A DNA stretch of 51,889 nucleotides from Microbacterium indicum DSM 19969. GTDB lineage: Bacteria; Actinomycetota; Actinomycetes; Actinomycetales; Microbacteriaceae. The stretch lies in the NCBI RefSeq assembly GCF_000422385.1, contig NZ_KE383821.1, forward strand, positions 1 through 51,889, given 5' to 3'. The notes beneath the pieces are model-generated. The model did no database searches, was not told the DNA's origin, and saw nothing but the letters and a program-made list of their open reading frames with translations. Both the position numbers and the translations under genes were made by a program. Of this stretch, positions 25,929 through 34,247 are shown one piece after another. Position 1 is the stretch's first letter. Every line of letters starts with the position of its first letter.

Positions 25929-26495
25929 ATGAGGATCCCGGTGGACGACACCGACAGCGCGCGGCTCGGCGCCGCGATCCGCGCGAGGCGCAAGCAGCTC
26001 GGCCTCACGATCGTGCGGCTCGCCGAGCTCGCCGACCTCTCTCACCCCTTCGTGAGCCAGGTGGAGCGCGGCCACGCGCGCCCGAGCCTCGACTCGCTGC
26101 GCCGCATCGCGCTCGCCCTCGGAACGAGCCAGATCGAGCTCATGAGCGGCACCTCGCTCGGGACGACGTCGCCGGCGCCCGGCGTCTTCGGCGAGGGCGA
26201 GGCGCGCATGCTGACGAGCGGGGACACGCGCTTCACCGTCATCGACTCGACGGGGAACAAGACCGAACGCAAGGCGTACTTCGAGCACCCCGAGGACGAG
26301 TTCGTCACGGTCCTCGCGGGCACGGTGATCATCGACCTCGGGCCCGATGACGAGCGCACCCTGGCGCCGGGCGACTCGGCGTACTACCGCGGGGGCACGC
26401 CCCACCGGTGGTGCAGCGCCGACGGATCCCCCTACCGGCTCATCGTCGTCAAGGAGCGCCGCCAGGGCGCCGCGGACGAGGAGGACGAGGCATGA
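25929..26495 (+). CDS. XRE-family regulator with cupin sensor domain
   Basis: This 188-aa protein has an N-terminal XRE helix-turn-helix (about residues 12-68: LGAAIRARRKQLGLTIVRLAE, SHPFVSQVERGHARPSLDSLRR) and a C-terminal cupin barrel (about 100-180: FEHPEDEFVTVLAGTVIIDL, LAPGDSAYYRGGTPHRW). Such regulators sense a small metabolite, often the substrate of the adjacent degradation genes. ATG 25929 is used; the GTG at 25941 is possible, and neither has a strong ribosome binding site. The stop overlaps the reductase start as ATGA. It lies 63 bp from the palindrome that probably is its operator. Confidence 0.92.
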   Translation: MRIPVDDTDSARLGAAIRARRKQLGLTIVRLAELADLSHPFVSQVERGHARPSLDSLRRIALALGTSQIELMSGTSLGTTSPAPGVFGEGEARMLTSGDTRFTVIDSTGNKTERKAYFEHPEDEFVTVLAGTVIIDLGPDDERTLAPGDSAYYRGGTPHRWCSADGSPYRLIVVKERRQGAADEEDEA

Positions 26496-27445
26496 GCTTC
26501 TTCAGCGACGTCGACCGCGAGCTCGTCGTCACGCACCGCACCGAGCTGTCGGGCCGCGTCGTCGCGCTCGAGCTCGCGGCGTCGAACGGCCGGCCGCTCC
26601 CCGCCTGGCAGCCCGGCGCCCACATCGACCTCGTCCTCGGGAGCGGGGTCGAGCGCCAGTACTCGCTGTGCTCGTCCCCCGACGCGCGCGACAGCTGGCG
26701 CGTCGCGATCCTCCGCGAGGACGGAGGGCGGGGCGGATCCGCCGCGGCGCACCGCCTCGCGGTCGGCGATCGGGTCCGCGCGCGCGGCCCCCGCAGCAAC
26801 TTCGCGCTCCCGCCCGCCGGCGCGGGCGAGCGCGTCGCCTTCGTGGCCGGCGGGATCGGCATCACCCCGATCCTGCCGATGGTGCACGCCGCCGCCCGGG
26901 CGGGCGCCGACTGGACGCTCGACTACGCCGCGGCGTCCCGCGACGCGCTCGTGCTCGCCGACGAGCTCGCGGGCCTCGGGGATCGCGTGCGGCTCCACGT
27001 CTCCGACGAGGGCACGCGCGCCGACCTCGCCGAGATCGTCTCCGGCGCCGCGGGCGCACCCATCGTCGCCTGCGGCCCCGAGCGACTCCTCGCGGCGCTC
27101 GAGGACGAGGTCGCGGATCCCGCGCAGCTCCACACGGAGCCGTTCACGGCGTCCGAGCTGCCCGCGCCGGTCTGGGCGGGGCCCTTCGAGGTCGAGGTCG
27201 CCTCGACCGGAGACGTCCTCACCGTCTCCCCCGACGAGTCGGTCCTCGAGGCCCTCGAGCGCGGCGGGGTCTTCGCGGTGTCGTCGTGCCGCGAGGGGAC
27301 GTGCGGGACGTGCGAGACCGTCGTCATCGACGGGGAGGTCGACCACCGCGACCGCGTGCTGACGGAGGGCGAGCGCGAGACGAGCCCCGTCATGATGGTC
27401 TGCGTGTCGCGGGCCGCGTGCCCGCGGCTCGTGCTCGACGTCTGA
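26492..27445 (+). CDS. Phthalate dioxygenase reductase/VanB-like ferredoxin reductase
   Basis: This 317-aa protein has three domains: an N-terminal FMN-binding barrel (PGAHIDLVLGSGVERQYSLCS), an NAD-binding domain (VAFVAGGIGITPILPMVHAA, IVACGPERLLAAL) and a C-terminal plant-type [2Fe-2S] domain. Its cluster cysteines are in VSSCREGTCGTCETVV plus the fourth in MMVCVSRA. It passes electrons from NADH to a Rieske oxygenase (VanA, phthalate dioxygenase and relatives) or similar acceptor. No oxygenase is encoded in the window, so the partner is elsewhere or is an unexpected one, possibly in the divergent operon. It overlaps the XRE-cupin gene by 4 bp. Confidence 0.9.
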   Translation: MSFFSDVDRELVVTHRTELSGRVVALELAASNGRPLPAWQPGAHIDLVLGSGVERQYSLCSSPDARDSWRVAILREDGGRGGSAAAHRLAVGDRVRARGPRSNFALPPAGAGERVAFVAGGIGITPILPMVHAAARAGADWTLDYAAASRDALVLADELAGLGDRVRLHVSDEGTRADLAEIVSGAAGAPIVACGPERLLAALEDEVADPAQLHTEPFTASELPAPVWAGPFEVEVASTGDVLTVSPDESVLEALERGGVFAVSSCREGTCGTCETVVIDGEVDHRDRVLTEGERETSPVMMVCVSRAACPRLVLDV

Positions 27446-27460
27446 GCCCGAGGACGCCGA

Positions 27461-27495
27461 AGGGGGCGCGGATCCCGATCGGATCCGCGCCCCCT
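27461..27495. terminator. Bidirectional terminator between reductase and GH3 gene
   Basis: A perfect 15-bp stem, AGGGGGCGCGGATCC (27,461-27,475) with GGATCCGCGCCCCCT (27,481-27,495), encloses a 5-nt loop between convergent genes. Very stable; serves both strands. Confidence 0.9.
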
Positions 27496-27506
27496 CCTCG
27501 TCGCGA

Positions 27507-29768
27507 TTACGCCGCGCCGGCGATGATCCGGTCGACGATCGCCTGGTCGACGCCGAAGCTCACGAGGCGACCGAGCGGCAGCGAGTCGCCCATGGGGTTC
27601 GGCTCGTCGACCGAGAACAGCTCGCCGAACGCCGTCTTGCCGAGGGCCTCGCGGGCGAGGTCGCCGACGACGGGGTGCGCGAGCACCTCCGAGACGACCG
27701 AGTCGCGCGTGACGGGCAGGACGAGCTCGTCGCCCGCGACCGCGACATCGGCCGCCCCGACGAGGTCGCGGCTCGACGAGCCGACCTCGACGCGGTAGGC
27801 GCCGTCCTCGACGACCCAGGCGCCCGTGCGGACCTCCCAGTACGCGAGGTCGCGGCGGCGGATCGAGAGCACGACCTCGCGGCTCTCACCCGGCTGCAGC
27901 TCGACCGACGCGAACGCCTTGAGCTCGCGCGGCACGCGGACGACCGACGACTCCGGCACCGAGACGTAGGCCTGCACGACCTCGCGGCCCGCGACGTCGC
28001 CCGTGTTCGTCACCGAGACCGTGACCGCGATGCCGCCGTCGGCGTCGGCCACGGCGGTCGGGGCGCCGATCTCGAACGTCGTGTACGAGAGGCCGAAGCC
28101 GAAGGGGAAGCGCACGTCGATCGCGCGCGCGTCGTACCAGCGGTAGCCGACGAAGAGGCCCTCGCCGTAGTGGACGCGGCTCGCCTCGCCGGGGAAGCTC
28201 GTGAACGCGGGGCTGTCCTCGAGGCGGAAGGGGATCGTCTCCGTGAGACGGCCCGACGGGTTGACGGCGCCGAAGAGCACGTCGGCCGTCGCGGATCCGC
28301 CCGCCTGGCCGAGCAGCCAGGTCTCGAGCACGCCCGAGACGCGCTCGGCGAAGGGGAGCGCGACGACGCTGCCGTTCGAGAGCACGACGACGACGCGCTC
28401 GTTCGCCTCGATCACGGCGTCGAGCACCGCGAGCTGCTCGGCCGGGAGGTCGATGTGCTCGCGGTCGAAGCCCTCGGACTCGTCCTCGTCGGGCAGGCCG
28501 AGGAAGACGACGGCGACGTCGGCCGCCTTCGCGGCGGCGACGGCCTCGTCGCGCAGGGCGTCGAGGACGCTCTGCGCGGGCTTCGGGGCCTTGGCCCCGC
28601 TCATGCCGATACCCTCGGGGGCCTCGGGCACGACGTAGCCGGCCGAGTAGCTGACCTCGGAGGCGACCTCGCGGATCGCGTCGAGCGCCGCGTCGACCCG
28701 CGTCGGGTTGATGTGGCTCGAGCCGCCGCCCTGGAAGCGCGGCTTCGCGGCGAACTCGCCGATGACGGCGATGCTCTGCGAGGCGCTGAGGGGCAGGACG
28801 CCGTCGTTCTTCAGGAGGACGATCGAGCGCGCGGCCGCCTCGCGGGCGATCGCGTGGTGCTCGTCGGCGTCGAAGCCGCCCGAGACCGCGGGGCGCTCCC
28901 CGGCCTTGCGGATCAGGTCGAGCGCGCGCTGGGCGACGATGTCGAGGTACTCCTCGTCGAGGGATCCGTCCTTCACGGCCGCGACGAGCTGCGCGTCGGT
29001 GAGGCCGCCCGACGCCGGCATCTCGAGGTCCATGCCGGCCTTGACTCCCTCGGTGCGGATGTTCGAGGCGCCCCAGTCGCTCATGACGAGGCCCTCGAAG
29101 CCCCACTCGGTGCGCAGGACGTGGGTGAGGAGCCAGGGATCCTCGGACGCGTAGACGCCGTTGATGCGGTTGTACGAGCACATGACGGTCCACGGCTGCT
29201 CGTCCTCGACGACGCCCTGGAACGCGCGGAGGTAGATCTCGCGCAGCGTGCGAGCGTCGACCTCGCTCGACGCGCGCATGCGGTCGGTCTCCTGGTTGTT
29301 CGCGGCGAAGTGCTTGAGCGACGTGCCGACGCCCTGCGACTGGATCCCGCGCACGATGCCGGAGCCCATGGTCGAGGCGATGAAGGGATCCTCCGAGAAG
29401 TACTCGAAGTTGCGGCCGCCGAGCAGCGAGCGCTTGATGTTCACGCCGGGGCCGAGAACGACCGCGACGTCCTCGATCGCGGCCTCGCGGCCGATCGCGG
29501 CGCCGACGCGGGCCGTGACCTCGGGGTCCCAGGACGAGCCGAGGGCGACGGCCGGGGGGAAGCACGTGGCGGGGACCGAGGCGTTGAGGCCCAGGTGGTC
29601 TGCCTCGCCCGCCTGCTTGCGCAGGCCGTGAGGGCCGTCGGTCACCATGATGGGCTCGACGCCGAGTCGCTCGACGCCCTTCAGGTGCCAGAAATCGAGG
29701 CCGCTCGTGAGCGCGGCCTTCTCGTCGAGCGTGAGCTCGGAGACGTCGGGAACGGTGGTGTCGGACAT
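27507..29768 (-). CDS. Glycoside hydrolase family 3 beta-glucosidase
   Basis: This 753-aa protein has the full GH3 layout: TIM barrel (LTLDEKAALTSGLDFWHLKG to RALDLIRK), an alpha/beta sandwich (SIVLLKNDGVLPLS, VAVVFLGLPDEDESEGFDREH) and a C-terminal fibronectin-III-like domain (GREVVQAYVSVPESSVVRVPRE). The catalytic Asp nucleophile is in GLVMSDWGASNI. No signal peptide is seen, so the enzyme is cytoplasmic. The substrate class is beta-glucosides, by family. Upstream, a promoter with TTGTCG and TAAGGT is listed. The preceding gene (29,853) is on the same strand, 85 bp away, but the promoter in between suggests separate transcription. The frame is intact over 2.2 kb. Confidence 0.95.
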   Translation of the reverse strand: MSDTTVPDVSELTLDEKAALTSGLDFWHLKGVERLGVEPIMVTDGPHGLRKQAGEADHLGLNASVPATCFPPAVALGSSWDPEVTARVGAAIGREAAIEDVAVVLGPGVNIKRSLLGGRNFEYFSEDPFIASTMGSGIVRGIQSQGVGTSLKHFAANNQETDRMRASSEVDARTLREIYLRAFQGVVEDEQPWTVMCSYNRINGVYASEDPWLLTHVLRTEWGFEGLVMSDWGASNIRTEGVKAGMDLEMPASGGLTDAQLVAAVKDGSLDEEYLDIVAQRALDLIRKAGERPAVSGGFDADEHHAIAREAAARSIVLLKNDGVLPLSASQSIAVIGEFAAKPRFQGGGSSHINPTRVDAALDAIREVASEVSYSAGYVVPEAPEGIGMSGAKAPKPAQSVLDALRDEAVAAAKAADVAVVFLGLPDEDESEGFDREHIDLPAEQLAVLDAVIEANERVVVVLSNGSVVALPFAERVSGVLETWLLGQAGGSATADVLFGAVNPSGRLTETIPFRLEDSPAFTSFPGEASRVHYGEGLFVGYRWYDARAIDVRFPFGFGLSYTTFEIGAPTAVADADGGIAVTVSVTNTGDVAGREVVQAYVSVPESSVVRVPRELKAFASVELQPGESREVVLSIRRRDLAYWEVRTGAWVVEDGAYRVEVGSSSRDLVGAADVAVAGDELVLPVTRDSVVSEVLAHPVVGDLAREALGKTAFGELFSVDEPNPMGDSLPLGRLVSFGVDQAIVDRIIAGAA

Positions 29769-29804
29769 GACTCTCCATCGGGTCGGGATCGGATGTCTGC
29801 CAAA

Positions 29805-29833
29805 ACCTTACGCTGGTCGGCTTTGTGCGACAA
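29805..29833 (-). promoter_or_regulatory. Candidate sigma-A promoter of the GH3 gene
   Basis: On the minus strand -35 TTGTCG (29,828-29,833) and -10 TAAGGT (29,805-29,810) are separated by 17 bp, 37 nt upstream of the GH3 start codon, in an AT-richer patch. Confidence 0.55.
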
Positions 29834-29852
29834 GCGCCGCACCGACCCCGCG

Positions 29853-31154
29853 CTACCGCCCGACGCGCTCCCGCAGGGCCGAGCGGATCTCGGCCTCGTC
29901 GGCGTCGACGAGCGCGTAGTCGCGCACGACGATCCGGCCGCCCACGACGACGTGCCTCGGGCGCCGCCCCGGGCTGAGCCACAGCAGGCCCGCGACGGGA
30001 TCCGCCGTGCCCCCGTCGGCGACCCCCGACACGTCCCACACGCAGAGGTCGGCGGCCGCGCCGTGCTCGATCCGCCCGAGATCCCGGCGCCCCAGACCGT
30101 CGGCGGACCCCGCCGTCGCCATCGTCAGGAGGTCGCGCGCGTCGAGCTGCGCCCCGGCGAGGCCCGACACCTGCAGGGCGAGCCGCGCGTCGGCGAGGAG
30201 GTGCCCCGCGTCGTTGCTGCCGCCGCCCGATGTCCCGAGCCCCAGGCGGACGCCGGCGTCGAGCATCGCCTGCACGGGCGCGACCCCCCAGCCCATCGGC
30301 ACGTCGCACCCGGGTGCGTGCGTGCCCGTGACTCCGCGCTCGGCGAGGAGCGCGATCTCGTCGGGGGTCACGTCGCACAGGTGCGCGATCGTCGTGCCGC
30401 GCTCGAGCCACCCCCATGCGTCGAGCAGCTCGAGCGGCCGGCGACCGAACCGCACGAGCGCGATCTCGGTGTCGACCTGCTCGTTCGCCTGGGTCCGTCG
30501 CCTCAGGCCGCGCGCGTCCGCGACCTCGGCGAAGGCCCGGAAGGTCGCCTCGCCGTCGCTGTGCACGCCGGCGGGGCCGACCGCGACCTGCACGACGCCG
30601 TCGTCGCTCACGCCGCCGGGCGCGGGGGCGAGCTCCTGCGCGATCCGGTCGGCGCTCGCCGCGGCGGTGGCCGCGTCGTCGCCCGCGCTCCCGCGCACGA
30701 ACGCGACGCGGCCGCCGAGCTCGCGTGCCGCGCGCGCGACGCCGAGCGCGACCTCGGTCCCCGCGTCGAGGGACGACGCATCGATCGCGGGCCAGTTCAG
30801 CTGATGATCCGCGACCGTCGTGACTCCCGCGAGCAGGCCCTCGGCGATCGCGATCCGCCCCGCGGCGTAGGTGAGGGATCCGTCGATCCCCGCGTCGCGA
30901 TAGGCCGCCGCCATCGCGGGCAGCCACTCGCGCATCGGCACCTGCCGCGTACCCGGCAGGGTGCGGAAGGCCGACTGGAAGAGGTGGTGATGGGCGTTGA
31001 CGAGGCCCGGCGTGACGATGCATCCGGAGACGTCGAGGATCTCGGCGCCGCTCCCGGGGCCCGCGGCGATCCGCCCGTCCGCGACGTGCACGTCGCCCGC
31101 GCCCTCCCGCCCGGATGTCCAGACCGACAGGGCTCCGCGCAGGGTGATGCTCAT
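29853..31154 (-). CDS. Amidohydrolase of the 8-oxoguanine deaminase/AtzB-TrzN family, atypical metal site
   Basis: This 433-aa protein has the family fold and length: a strand-rich start (MSITLRGALSVWT), the first metal motif NAHHHLFQSAF (His55, His57), a further His258 in TTIAHLCDVTPDE, and GIAP-like GWGVAPVQAMLDAGV. Two ligand positions are changed. Where relatives read HTHLAE this protein has RTQANE, so the zinc His is Gln222. Where relatives have a conserved Asp (VDGSASND) it has TSGGGSND, so the Asp is Ser309. It may be inactive, use another mechanism, or bind a ligand only. The ATG at 31154 gives a clean N-terminus. Unlike the gene at 24,595 it is not in an evident operon. Confidence 0.85.
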   Translation of the reverse strand: MSITLRGALSVWTSGREGAGDVHVADGRIAAGPGSGAEILDVSGCIVTPGLVNAHHHLFQSAFRTLPGTRQVPMREWLPAMAAAYRDAGIDGSLTYAAGRIAIAEGLLAGVTTVADHQLNWPAIDASSLDAGTEVALGVARAARELGGRVAFVRGSAGDDAATAAASADRIAQELAPAPGGVSDDGVVQVAVGPAGVHSDGEATFRAFAEVADARGLRRRTQANEQVDTEIALVRFGRRPLELLDAWGWLERGTTIAHLCDVTPDEIALLAERGVTGTHAPGCDVPMGWGVAPVQAMLDAGVRLGLGTSGGGSNDAGHLLADARLALQVSGLAGAQLDARDLLTMATAGSADGLGRRDLGRIEHGAAADLCVWDVSGVADGGTADPVAGLLWLSPGRRPRHVVVGGRIVVRDYALVDADEAEIRSALRERVGR

Positions 31155-31209
31155 GACCGCATCCTGCCGGAGCGACGTTTCGGGGATGTCTCGCCCGCGC
31201 GGGATCCGG

Positions 31210-31824
31210 TCAGGGGCTCTCGGGGCGGGCGGCGGCCGACTCGGGCGCCGCGCCCGAGAGCCAGCGGCGCAGGACCCCGCCGGGCGCGTCCTCGCGCGTG
31301 AGCGCGAAGGCGAAGTGATCGCGCCAGTCGCCGTCGATGTGGATGTAGCGACGGCGGAAGCCCTCGTAGCGGAAACCGAGCTTCTCGACGACGCGCAGGC
31401 TCGGCCCGTTCTCGGGGCGGATGCAGATCTCCATGCGGTGCAGCCGCAGCGCCGAGAAGCACAGGTCGGTCGCGAGCGCGACGGCGGTCGGGGTGATCCC
31501 CCGCCCCGCGACCCGCTTCGAGACCCAGTAGCCGATCGTCGCCGAGGACAGGGATCCGCGCGCGATCCCCCACACGTTGAGCTGGCCGATGACCTCGCCC
31601 TCGTACTCGATGACGAAGGGCACGCTCTGGCCGTCGCGGTACTGCTGCTGGAGCCGCCTGACGCCCGAGCGCATGTCGAGCGACACCGCGCCGTCGGGGT
31701 TCGTGGCCTCCCAGGGCGAGAGCCACGCCCTGTTGGTCATGAGCTCGTGCTGCAGGGGCTTAGCGTCACGGGCCCGGACCAGTCGGATGGTCACGGGCCC
31801 GTGGGCGCTCTCGAGGGCATCCAT
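31210..31824 (-). CDS. GNAT acetyltransferase, RimJ/RimL-like
   Basis: This 204-aa N-acetyltransferase is related to RimJ, which acetylates ribosomal protein N-termini. Visible elements are RLVRARDAKPLQHELMTNRAWLSPWEAT, the acetyl-CoA region YWVSKRVAGRGITPTAVALATD, and NGPSLRVVEKLGFRYEG near the C-terminus. I chose ATG 31824 because GAGGAG lies 9 nt upstream; the ATG at 31845 would add seven residues but has no Shine-Dalgarno sequence. It is followed by a Pro/Ala/Ser tail. Downstream of galU on the same strand with 44 bp between, so possibly co-transcribed; this galU-moeA/rimJ type order is common in actinobacteria. Confidence 0.9.
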   Translation of the reverse strand: MDALESAHGPVTIRLVRARDAKPLQHELMTNRAWLSPWEATNPDGAVSLDMRSGVRRLQQQYRDGQSVPFVIEYEGEVIGQLNVWGIARGSLSSATIGYWVSKRVAGRGITPTAVALATDLCFSALRLHRMEICIRPENGPSLRVVEKLGFRYEGFRRRYIHIDGDWRDHFAFALTREDAPGGVLRRWLSGAAPESAAARPESP

Positions 31825-31868
31825 GCCGCTGATCTCCTCGGACATCGTCGCGGCCGGTTGCCGCGTTC

Positions 31869-32756
31869 TCAGATGCTAGCGGCGAAATCCTTCAGCCACG
31901 GCTTCAGGTCGGGGCCGAGGTCGTCGCGGTCGCTCGCGAGCTGCACGATCGCCTTGATGTAGTCGAGCTTGTCGCCCGTGTCGTAGCGGCGGCCGCGGAA
32001 GATCACGCCGTACACGTCGACGTTCTCGGGGTCGGCGGCGACCTCCTTGAGCGCGTCGGTCAGCTGGATCTCGTTGCCCTTGCCCGGAGCGGTGTGCTCG
32101 AGGACGGGGAAGATCTCCTTGGTCAGGAGGTAGCGGCCGATGATCGCGAGGTTCGAGGGCGCGTCCTCCTTGGCGGGCTTCTCGACGAGGTCGAGCACCT
32201 TCACGACGTCGGGGTCGTCGGTCGCCTCGACCGACGCGCAGCCGTAGAGGCTGATCTGGTCGGGGTCGACCTCCATGAGGGCGATGACCATGGCCTGCTT
32301 CTGCTCGTTGACCTCGATCATCTTGGGGAGCAGCGGGTTGCGCTCGTCGATGAGGTCGTCGCCGAGCATGACGGCGAAGGGCGTGTCGCCGACATGCGAC
32401 TGCGCACGCGACACCGCGTGGCCGAGGCCCTTGGGCTCACCCTGGCGGAGCAGGTGGATGTCGGCGAGCTCGCTCGAACGCTGCACGTGGCCGAGCTTCG
32501 TGTCGTCGCCCTTCTGCGTCAGCTTCTCCTCGAGCTCGGGGACCGAGTCGAAGTGGTTCGCGATGGCGTTCTTGTTGCGACCGATGATCATGAGGACATC
32601 GCGGATCCCGGCTGCGACGGCCTCTTCCACCACGTACTGGATCGCGGGCTTGTCGACGACCGGGAGCATCTCCTTGGGCGTCGCCTTCGTCGCAGGAAGG
32701 AAGCGAGTGCCGAGGCCCGCGACGGGCATGACGGCCTTGATCTTGGCAGGTTCCAT
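31869..32756 (-). CDS. galU: UTP--glucose-1-phosphate uridylyltransferase
   Basis: This 295-aa enzyme makes UDP-glucose from UTP and glucose-1-phosphate for envelope polysaccharide and glycolipid synthesis. The nucleotidyltransferase signature VMPVAGLGTRFLPATKATPKEM, the Mg-binding MLGDDLI and the C-terminal GRRYDTGDKLDYIKA are all present. The ATG at 32756 gives the family-typical MEPAKIKAV start; the in-frame ATG four codons upstream cannot be excluded. It is divergent from the 5-FCL gene with 67 bp between. Essential-type housekeeping gene, intact. Confidence 0.97.
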   Translation of the reverse strand: MEPAKIKAVMPVAGLGTRFLPATKATPKEMLPVVDKPAIQYVVEEAVAAGIRDVLMIIGRNKNAIANHFDSVPELEEKLTQKGDDTKLGHVQRSSELADIHLLRQGEPKGLGHAVSRAQSHVGDTPFAVMLGDDLIDERNPLLPKMIEVNEQKQAMVIALMEVDPDQISLYGCASVEATDDPDVVKVLDLVEKPAKEDAPSNLAIIGRYLLTKEIFPVLEHTAPGKGNEIQLTDALKEVAADPENVDVYGVIFRGRRYDTGDKLDYIKAIVQLASDRDDLGPDLKPWLKDFAASI

Positions 32757-32823
32757 GCGAAACACCATAGGCGAGAGAGCCGAGGATTCCAGTCGACGGG
32801 GCCGATGCGCGCAGACTGGGCCG

Positions 32824-33414
32824 GTGGACCTCTCCCTCCCCGAGCAGAAGGACGCGCTCCGCCGGCGCATCCGGGCCGAGCGGCGCGCGCGGCCGGCCGC
32901 CGAGCGCGCCTGGACGGAGGAGGGGATCCGGGCGCGCGGCCTCGACGCGATCGCGCGCTTCGGCGCGCGCACCGTCGCCTGCTACCTGCCGACCGCGACC
33001 GAGCCGCCGACCCGCGCGCTCATCGCCGCGGCGACGGCCGCGGGGGTGCGGGTCCTCCTCCCGATCGCGCGCGACGACGGATCCCTCGACTGGGCGCTGC
33101 CGGGCGGCGAACGGACGTCGTCGCTGCGCGTTCCCGAGCCGACGGGGCCGGCCCTCGGACCCGGCGCGCTCGCGGAGGCCGACCTCGTGCTCGCCCCCGC
33201 GACGGCGGTCGACCGGTCGGGGCACCGGCTCGGCGGGGGCGGCGGCTTCTACGACCGCGCGCTCGCGCTGCTCGCGCCCGGGACTCCCGTGATGACGGTC
33301 AACTATGATTCTGAGGTCGACGACGACGTGCCGCGCGAGGCCCACGACGTCGCGGTGACCGGCACGATCACGCCGACGCAGATCCTGATCCACCGCGGCC
33401 CCCCGGCCGTCTGA
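32824..33414 (+). CDS. 5-formyltetrahydrofolate cyclo-ligase
   Basis: This 196-aa enzyme converts 5-formyl-THF to 5,10-methenyl-THF with ATP. The start-proximal KDALRRRIRAERRARP binds phosphate. The C-terminal half has APATAVDRSGHRLGGGGGFYDR, the ATP/Mg-binding signature. It starts at GTG 32824 (VDLSLPEQK); there is no in-frame ATG nearby. Divergent from galU and followed 9 bp later by the FmdB gene, an order often seen in actinobacteria. Confidence 0.94.
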   Translation: MDLSLPEQKDALRRRIRAERRARPAAERAWTEEGIRARGLDAIARFGARTVACYLPTATEPPTRALIAAATAAGVRVLLPIARDDGSLDWALPGGERTSSLRVPEPTGPALGPGALAEADLVLAPATAVDRSGHRLGGGGGFYDRALALLAPGTPVMTVNYDSEVDDDVPREAHDVAVTGTITPTQILIHRGPPAV

Positions 33415-33423
33415 GAGGTCCTC

Positions 33424-33714
33424 ATGCCCACCTACTCCTATGCGTGCACGCAGTGCGGCCACGCCTTCGACGCCGTGCAGTCGTTCAGCGACGACGCCCT
33501 CACCGTCTGCCCCGAGTGCGGCGGGAAGCTGCGCAAGCAGTACGGATCCATCGGCGTCACCTTCCGCGGATCCGGGTTCTACCGGACCGACTCCCGCGGG
33601 TCGCATTCGTCGTCGACGGGCGCGGGATCTGACGAATCGCGCTCTTCCACGGCATCATCGTCATCGGCACCGGCCCCGGCGAGCACCTCGTCGGGCGGCG
33701 CCGCGGGCGCCTGA
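33424..33714 (+). CDS. FmdB-family zinc-ribbon protein
   Basis: This 96-aa protein has an N-terminal zinc ribbon MPTYSYACTQCGHAFDAVQ with the second pair in VCPECGGKLRK, then a conserved GVTFRGSGFYRTDSR patch and a low-complexity Ser/Ala/Gly-rich tail. FmdB proteins are widespread putative regulators; their exact role is not established. It follows the 5-FCL gene closely and precedes mscL, a gene order common in actinobacteria, and probably belongs to the same transcript. Confidence 0.93.
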   Translation: MPTYSYACTQCGHAFDAVQSFSDDALTVCPECGGKLRKQYGSIGVTFRGSGFYRTDSRGSHSSSTGAGSDESRSSTASSSSAPAPASTSSGGAAGA

Positions 33715-33785
33715 CCGTCGGACGCCCGTCTGGTCGGAAGTAGACGGGCGCCGCGCTTCGCGGTCCCGGAATGAAGGGGTACTCA

Positions 33786-34184
33786 ATGTTCCAGGGCTTC
33801 AAAGAATTCATCATGCGCGGGAACGTCATCGACCTCGCGGTCGCCGTCATCATCGGCGCCGCGTTCGGTGCGATCGTCACCGCGGTCGTCGACTACGTCA
33901 TCAACCCGCTCATCGGCGCCTTCGTGCCGAGCGGCGCGCTCTCGAGCTGGGTCATCACGTTCCCCGGCATCTTCGCCGACGTGAACTTCGGCATCGGCGC
34001 GATCATCCAGGCGATCATCAACTTCCTCGCGATCGCGTTCGTCGTGTACTTCGCGCTCGTCGTGCCGATGAACAAGCTGGCCGAGCGCCGCGCCGCGAAG
34101 AACCCCGTCGTCGAGGTCGAGGCCCCCACGCAGGAGGAGCTCCTCACCGACATCCGCGACCTGCTCAAGCAGCAGAACGCGTAA
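33786..34184 (+). CDS. mscL: Large-conductance mechanosensitive channel
   Basis: This 132-aa channel opens under membrane tension to release solutes at hypo-osmotic shock. Features: the N-terminal amphipathic helix MFQGFKEFIMRGN, TM1 VIDLAVAVIIGAAFGAIVTAVV, the periplasmic loop, TM2 (IINFLAIAFVVYFALVVPMNKL) and a charged C-terminal bundle (EELLTDIRDLLKQQ). I chose ATG 33786 rather than the ATG five codons earlier, because GAAGGGG lies at the proper distance from 33786 and MscL begins with this sequence. A strong terminator follows. Confidence 0.97.
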   Translation: MFQGFKEFIMRGNVIDLAVAVIIGAAFGAIVTAVVDYVINPLIGAFVPSGALSSWVITFPGIFADVNFGIGAIIQAIINFLAIAFVVYFALVVPMNKLAERRAAKNPVVEVEAPTQEELLTDIRDLLKQQNA

Positions 34185-34191
34185 GCGGATC

Positions 34192-34233
34192 CGCGAAGAA
34201 GGCGTCGCCCCTCGGGGCGGCGCCTTCTTCGCG
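34192..34233 (+). terminator. Terminator after mscL
   Basis: CGCGAAGAAGGCG (34,192-34,204) pairs perfectly with CGCCTTCTTCGCG (34,221-34,233), and the loop contains an inner GCCCC/GGGGC stem. It is placed 8 bp after mscL and 15 bp before the end of the convergent small gene, so it can stop both. Confidence 0.88.
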
Positions 34234-34247
34234 CGCGCGGGGCGGCG

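Noticed and set aside
27675..31301. 1,208-codon plus frame opposite the GH3 and amidohydrolase genes
   Set aside because: It is a GC-driven antisense shadow, rich in Arg, Ala, Glu and Asp with no family pattern.
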